Shown: positions 62,801 to 64,000 of the stretch, piece after piece
How positions within the stretch are numbered: the stretch's first letter is position 1
Layout of the letters: every line of letters starts with the position of its first letter
Assembly: GCA_942492115.1 (NCBI GenBank)
Contig: CALODL010000002.1
Span: forward strand, 62,001 to 126,000
DNA from: CALODL01 sp942492115
Lineage (GTDB): Bacteria > Planctomycetota > Phycisphaerae > UBA1845 > CAIVHJ01
Direction of reading: 5' to 3'
DNA length: 64,000 nucleotides
Notes under the pieces: model-generated
Database searches by the model: none
What the model was told of the DNA's origin: nothing
What the model saw: the letters and a program-made list of their open reading frames with translations, nothing else
Program-made: the position numbers and the translations under genes

Positions 62801-63143
62801 GACAGGTTGCACCGGGCTGAATACCGCCGTTGCACAACAGCTCACAGATGGCGTCGTCGCCAACCATCAGGTCGACGCACGTTTTGCCGTCCGGACAGCA
62901 ACATGCGGCGCCGCCGCCCAGTTCCTCGGTGATGATACGACGGATGTCACCATCGCCGTCGACATCGATCAGGATCTGGCTTGCCTGGAGCGCTTCGCTT
63001 TCAAGGATGGTCAAGGTAGGTTGGGCATCTTGCAGGGAGCGCGTGCCGTGCCGTGCAGTCGTCTGTGCCGACAGGACGGCACCTCCGCTGATAACAAGCA
63101 CACACACCGCGCTCGCGAATGATCGATGGTCTTTCAACATCAT
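59859..63143 (-). CDS. Giant secreted Cys-rich protein, paralogue of the 56344 gene
   Basis: A 1094-residue exported protein. ATG 63143 has GGAGG six bases upstream, and a signal peptide ends VLSAQ (about 24). It has a Cys-rich N-terminal zone (about 75-200) with the planctomycete-type CCSCVCAFDPFCCETQWDDVCANEA module, a beta region, one MopE-like SCLDNIDGDCDTFVDCADPDC motif, beta domains, a PPC-like domain (about 660-800, WFNYTATCTDDLIVSTC), then the same Cys-rich linker, EF/dockerin-like tandem (about 838-926) and cohesin-like end (about 927-1094) as its paralogue. It ends VRRHSR. The two genes are 132 bases apart on the same strand and arose by duplication and N-terminal divergence. Confidence 0.85.
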   Translation of the reverse strand: MMLKDHRSFASAVCVLVISGGAVLSAQTTARHGTRSLQDAQPTLTILESEALQASQILIDVDGDGDIRRIITEELGGGAACCCPDGKTCVDLMVGDDAICELLCNGGIQPGATCQSDPCVAADCPPNAQGSCCDDETVTPGCDDLTCCSCVCAFDPFCCETQWDDVCANEATGACQALCSCAGACDLDCAMDSIPEGELDCGQNYVDVTNGGCSAAVPAWTNLNFGDAICGTAGVFVAEALTCTADEDCLIGDCGNVLAGVCDTPQPRRDEDWYHFEVTQPETQVQWCATAEFSITLGFIDDESGACNNTDFLDDDTALAVTQPCEEGCVTRCFDVGTYTAVIYPSTGAAVCGRIYNAALTTNVGGIEDSCLDNIDGDCDTFVDCADPDCSADPACGPITPVCTFEDGTVCQSPDQMANGTDLTSAAVSDFNPANGPFSVADNFLTTLASTINEVCFWGTYNDFAADSDCTPGTTADNFTISYYLDDNPSGFGPGTLFAGPFNVGSVTRSVTGLEIGGGLLNEVEYTAVHPDVDVDAGTCYWISITNDTTVEVPCTTDGDCQAAGCPDSTCGGTTPGICDVCSSNECVWAWETSPQGDNYSSQDTEDDNGDGVPDGWGPGDSSQYDLAWCLNTTGFISPDSCGAPPVSNDECDAPTEVFDGTTDFFNIGASTDGPDYEGVFDCISSDEGADNIVHNDVWFNYTATCTDDLIVSTCEELGGSADYDSKISVHEGCGIDPCPEGAVLGCNDDDLDNPCGATPNFHSTVVVPVTQGNCYTIRVGGFTEGSTGLGELMIQCGSASCKTAADCGDADNDGFRDDVCLHYACVDNACVETPRGVGQSDMGGSFGACENDGTCDGNDRFLALNCFGGTWAGDPCEPAPPAAINVDAGGSFGTCKLDGVCDGNDAFAALNCFSGDEACPCGAGPQPEFAESIEIIDSTAVTLQSATRVVHPGDLVSVDVYLDEAVRDLRGYQLHAQASGGQRGHLDLVDIAIEQRKDRAVSTEWQAFNLNNSQMVAGRDAAGVAARSSGYLATFTYRVSRDAAGAFVVDLLHDDTDPRQRTFLFPTPRLAKVAVTGTTPALIEVQSVRRHSR

Positions 63144-63579
63144 CACTGGCCTCCGAAAAGAGTAACGGACAGGACCTACGCGTTCGGGGGGGCGTGCTTG
63201 AAACCCCAAAACACCACTTAGTTTTCATCAATTCCAGCGCAGACAGCGACGAGATCTGGGTCCTGGATGCGAAACAGGGCGCATGCCGCCGCGCGGGACG
63301 AATACCAACACGAATTGTCTAAGTACGGTCGGTTAGAGAGGTGTAACCTTTGCGACCAATATTTACGCTAACAAGATCACCGCGGTTATGCAAGATAGCA
63401 ATCGCTACAAACAGGTGAGAATCGCGCATTAAAATACTGCTGCAAATCCGTCGTAAGCCAAGTACGGAACACAAGTTGTACAAGCGCCCAAAAGGTACAG
63501 TGCCCCATGCGCCGCGGAGCGTGCACGAGCTTGCACCGAACCGTTCCGGATGGCGGCTCAATGAGGTAGTCTCGCGTTC
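63144..63579. other. Divergent intergenic region
   Basis: No gene is convincing in these 436 bases. The region is more AT-rich than its surroundings in the middle (about 63330-63480) and should hold promoters for the giant secreted gene (minus) and the membrane protein (plus), but no clear -35/-10 pair stands out. A short AAAAC/GTTTT arm pair lies near 63212-63228. Confidence 0.4.
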
Positions 63580-64000
63580 ATGATCACGGCACTTATGTTC
63601 GCCATTGGCCTGCCGGGCGCCTTGAGCATGGTTGTTCTGGCCGCCCTGGCCGCAGTTCGCCGTGCCTCAGATTCCAGACTGTCGATTGCCATCAGCACCG
63701 GGTTCATCGGCGGTTGCCTTGTGGTGTTCGGACTGCCCCCCATAGTCCCTGCGGATGCACAACGCTGGATGTTTCACATTGGGGTCATTGTTTTCGCCAT
63801 GGCGTGTTGTCCGGTCCCGCTTTCCCGGTCCCGCCGCATGATCCTCACCGGGTGCGCCGGCAGCGTGGCGGGCGCCCTGTTGGTGCATTGGAAACTCGCG
63901 GCCGGGGGGTGGACGGCCGCGATGGTCGTCGGCGCCGCCGGTGCGAGCGGTGCGGTGGCGCTCGTGCAGGCCTTATTCTTCGCTTCCACCGTAACGCGAC
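63580..64000 (+). CDS. N-terminal part of a multi-pass membrane protein (3' truncated by window)
   Basis: An open frame from ATG 63580 to the window end with no stop, 140 residues. It is very hydrophobic, with helices such as ALMFAIGLPGALSMVVLAALAAV, FIGGCLVVFGLPPIVP, and FHIGVIVFAMACCPVPLS. An in-frame stop at 63562 blocks an earlier start. The minus-strand frames across it are shadows. Function unknown. Confidence 0.6.
   Translation, partial: MITALMFAIGLPGALSMVVLAALAAVRRASDSRLSIAISTGFIGGCLVVFGLPPIVPADAQRWMFHIGVIVFAMACCPVPLSRSRRMILTGCAGSVAGALLVHWKLAAGGWTAAMVVGAAGASGAVALVQALFFASTVTR

Noticed and set aside
1..64000. Insertion sequences, integrases, phage genes, tRNA/rRNA genes, CRISPR arrays
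   Set aside because: No transposase, integrase or phage-type product appears in any frame, I saw no tRNA cloverleaf or rRNA-like stretch by eye, and no regularly spaced direct repeats. tRNA detection by eye is imperfect; a covariance search would settle it.

Overview
The window is a GC-rich bacterial chromosome segment, almost fully coding, with genes on both strands and no transposons, phage genes, CRISPR arrays, rRNA or tRNA that I can see. It most resembles a planctomycete (Planctomycetota, perhaps Phycisphaerae). The reasons are a serine/threonine kinase with a long TPR tail next to an ECF sigma factor, a DUF1559-like pseudopilin domain, very large Cys-rich secreted proteins with dockerin-like and cohesin-like modules, an FG-GAP lipoprotein, and many small conserved proteins of the kind seen in that phylum. 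The assignment is inference from gene content.

Layout. 1-9.4 kb: the 3' end of a membrane glycosyltransferase/TPR protein, serine O-acetyltransferase, a GT87-type membrane glycosyltransferase overlapping an NAD-dependent epimerase, a TPR protein fused to a YggX (Fe-trafficking) domain, a run of tiny overlapping genes (receiver-like protein, zinc ribbon, hypothetical), a degenerate nucleotidyltransferase-like/TPM/LemA cluster, and a NeuD-type acetyltransferase. 9.5-15.6 kb: a one-carbon cluster (formimidotransferase-cyclodeaminase, FolD, B12-dependent MetH). 16.3-21 kb: a 1150-residue secreted dockerin/cohesin-like protein and a Cys-repeat lipoprotein, each followed by a strong terminator. 21-24 kb: an M48 membrane protease and a sensor kinase. 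24-29 kb: an ECF sigma/anti-sigma operon and three lipoprotein genes. 29-34.6 kb: an NtrBC-like two-component pair, pnp-rpsO, and a single-domain response regulator. 34.7-38.8 kb: glutamate racemase, a HEAT-repeat-like lipoprotein, a zinc dehydrogenase, and a PDZ/alpha-beta hydrolase-like protein lacking its nucleophile. 38.8-42.1 kb: the TPR kinase and its ECF sigma factor. 42.2-48.6 kb: a PH-domain membrane protein, two small charged proteins, VanZ-like, ParA-like, a tail-anchored acidic protein, RsmE and an AI-2E family transporter. 48.9-55.5 kb: an FG-GAP lipoprotein, an ECF sigma factor with an unusual anti-sigma/pseudopilin fusion, a TauE/SafE permease and a DUF5658-like protein. 55.5-64 kb: a gene-poor stretch with terminators, two giant paralogous Cys-rich secreted proteins, and the start of a membrane protein that runs off the end.

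Themes. There are three ECF sigma systems, each paired differently: with a plain anti-sigma, with a TPR kinase, and with a pseudopilin-like anti-sigma. There is also a large investment in secreted modular proteins. The most interesting candidates are the sigma factor with the anti-sigma/pseudopilin fusion (52.4-54.0 kb) and the paralogous secreted proteins that carry both EF-hand/dockerin-like tandems and a cohesin-like domain in one chain (56.3-63.1 kb).
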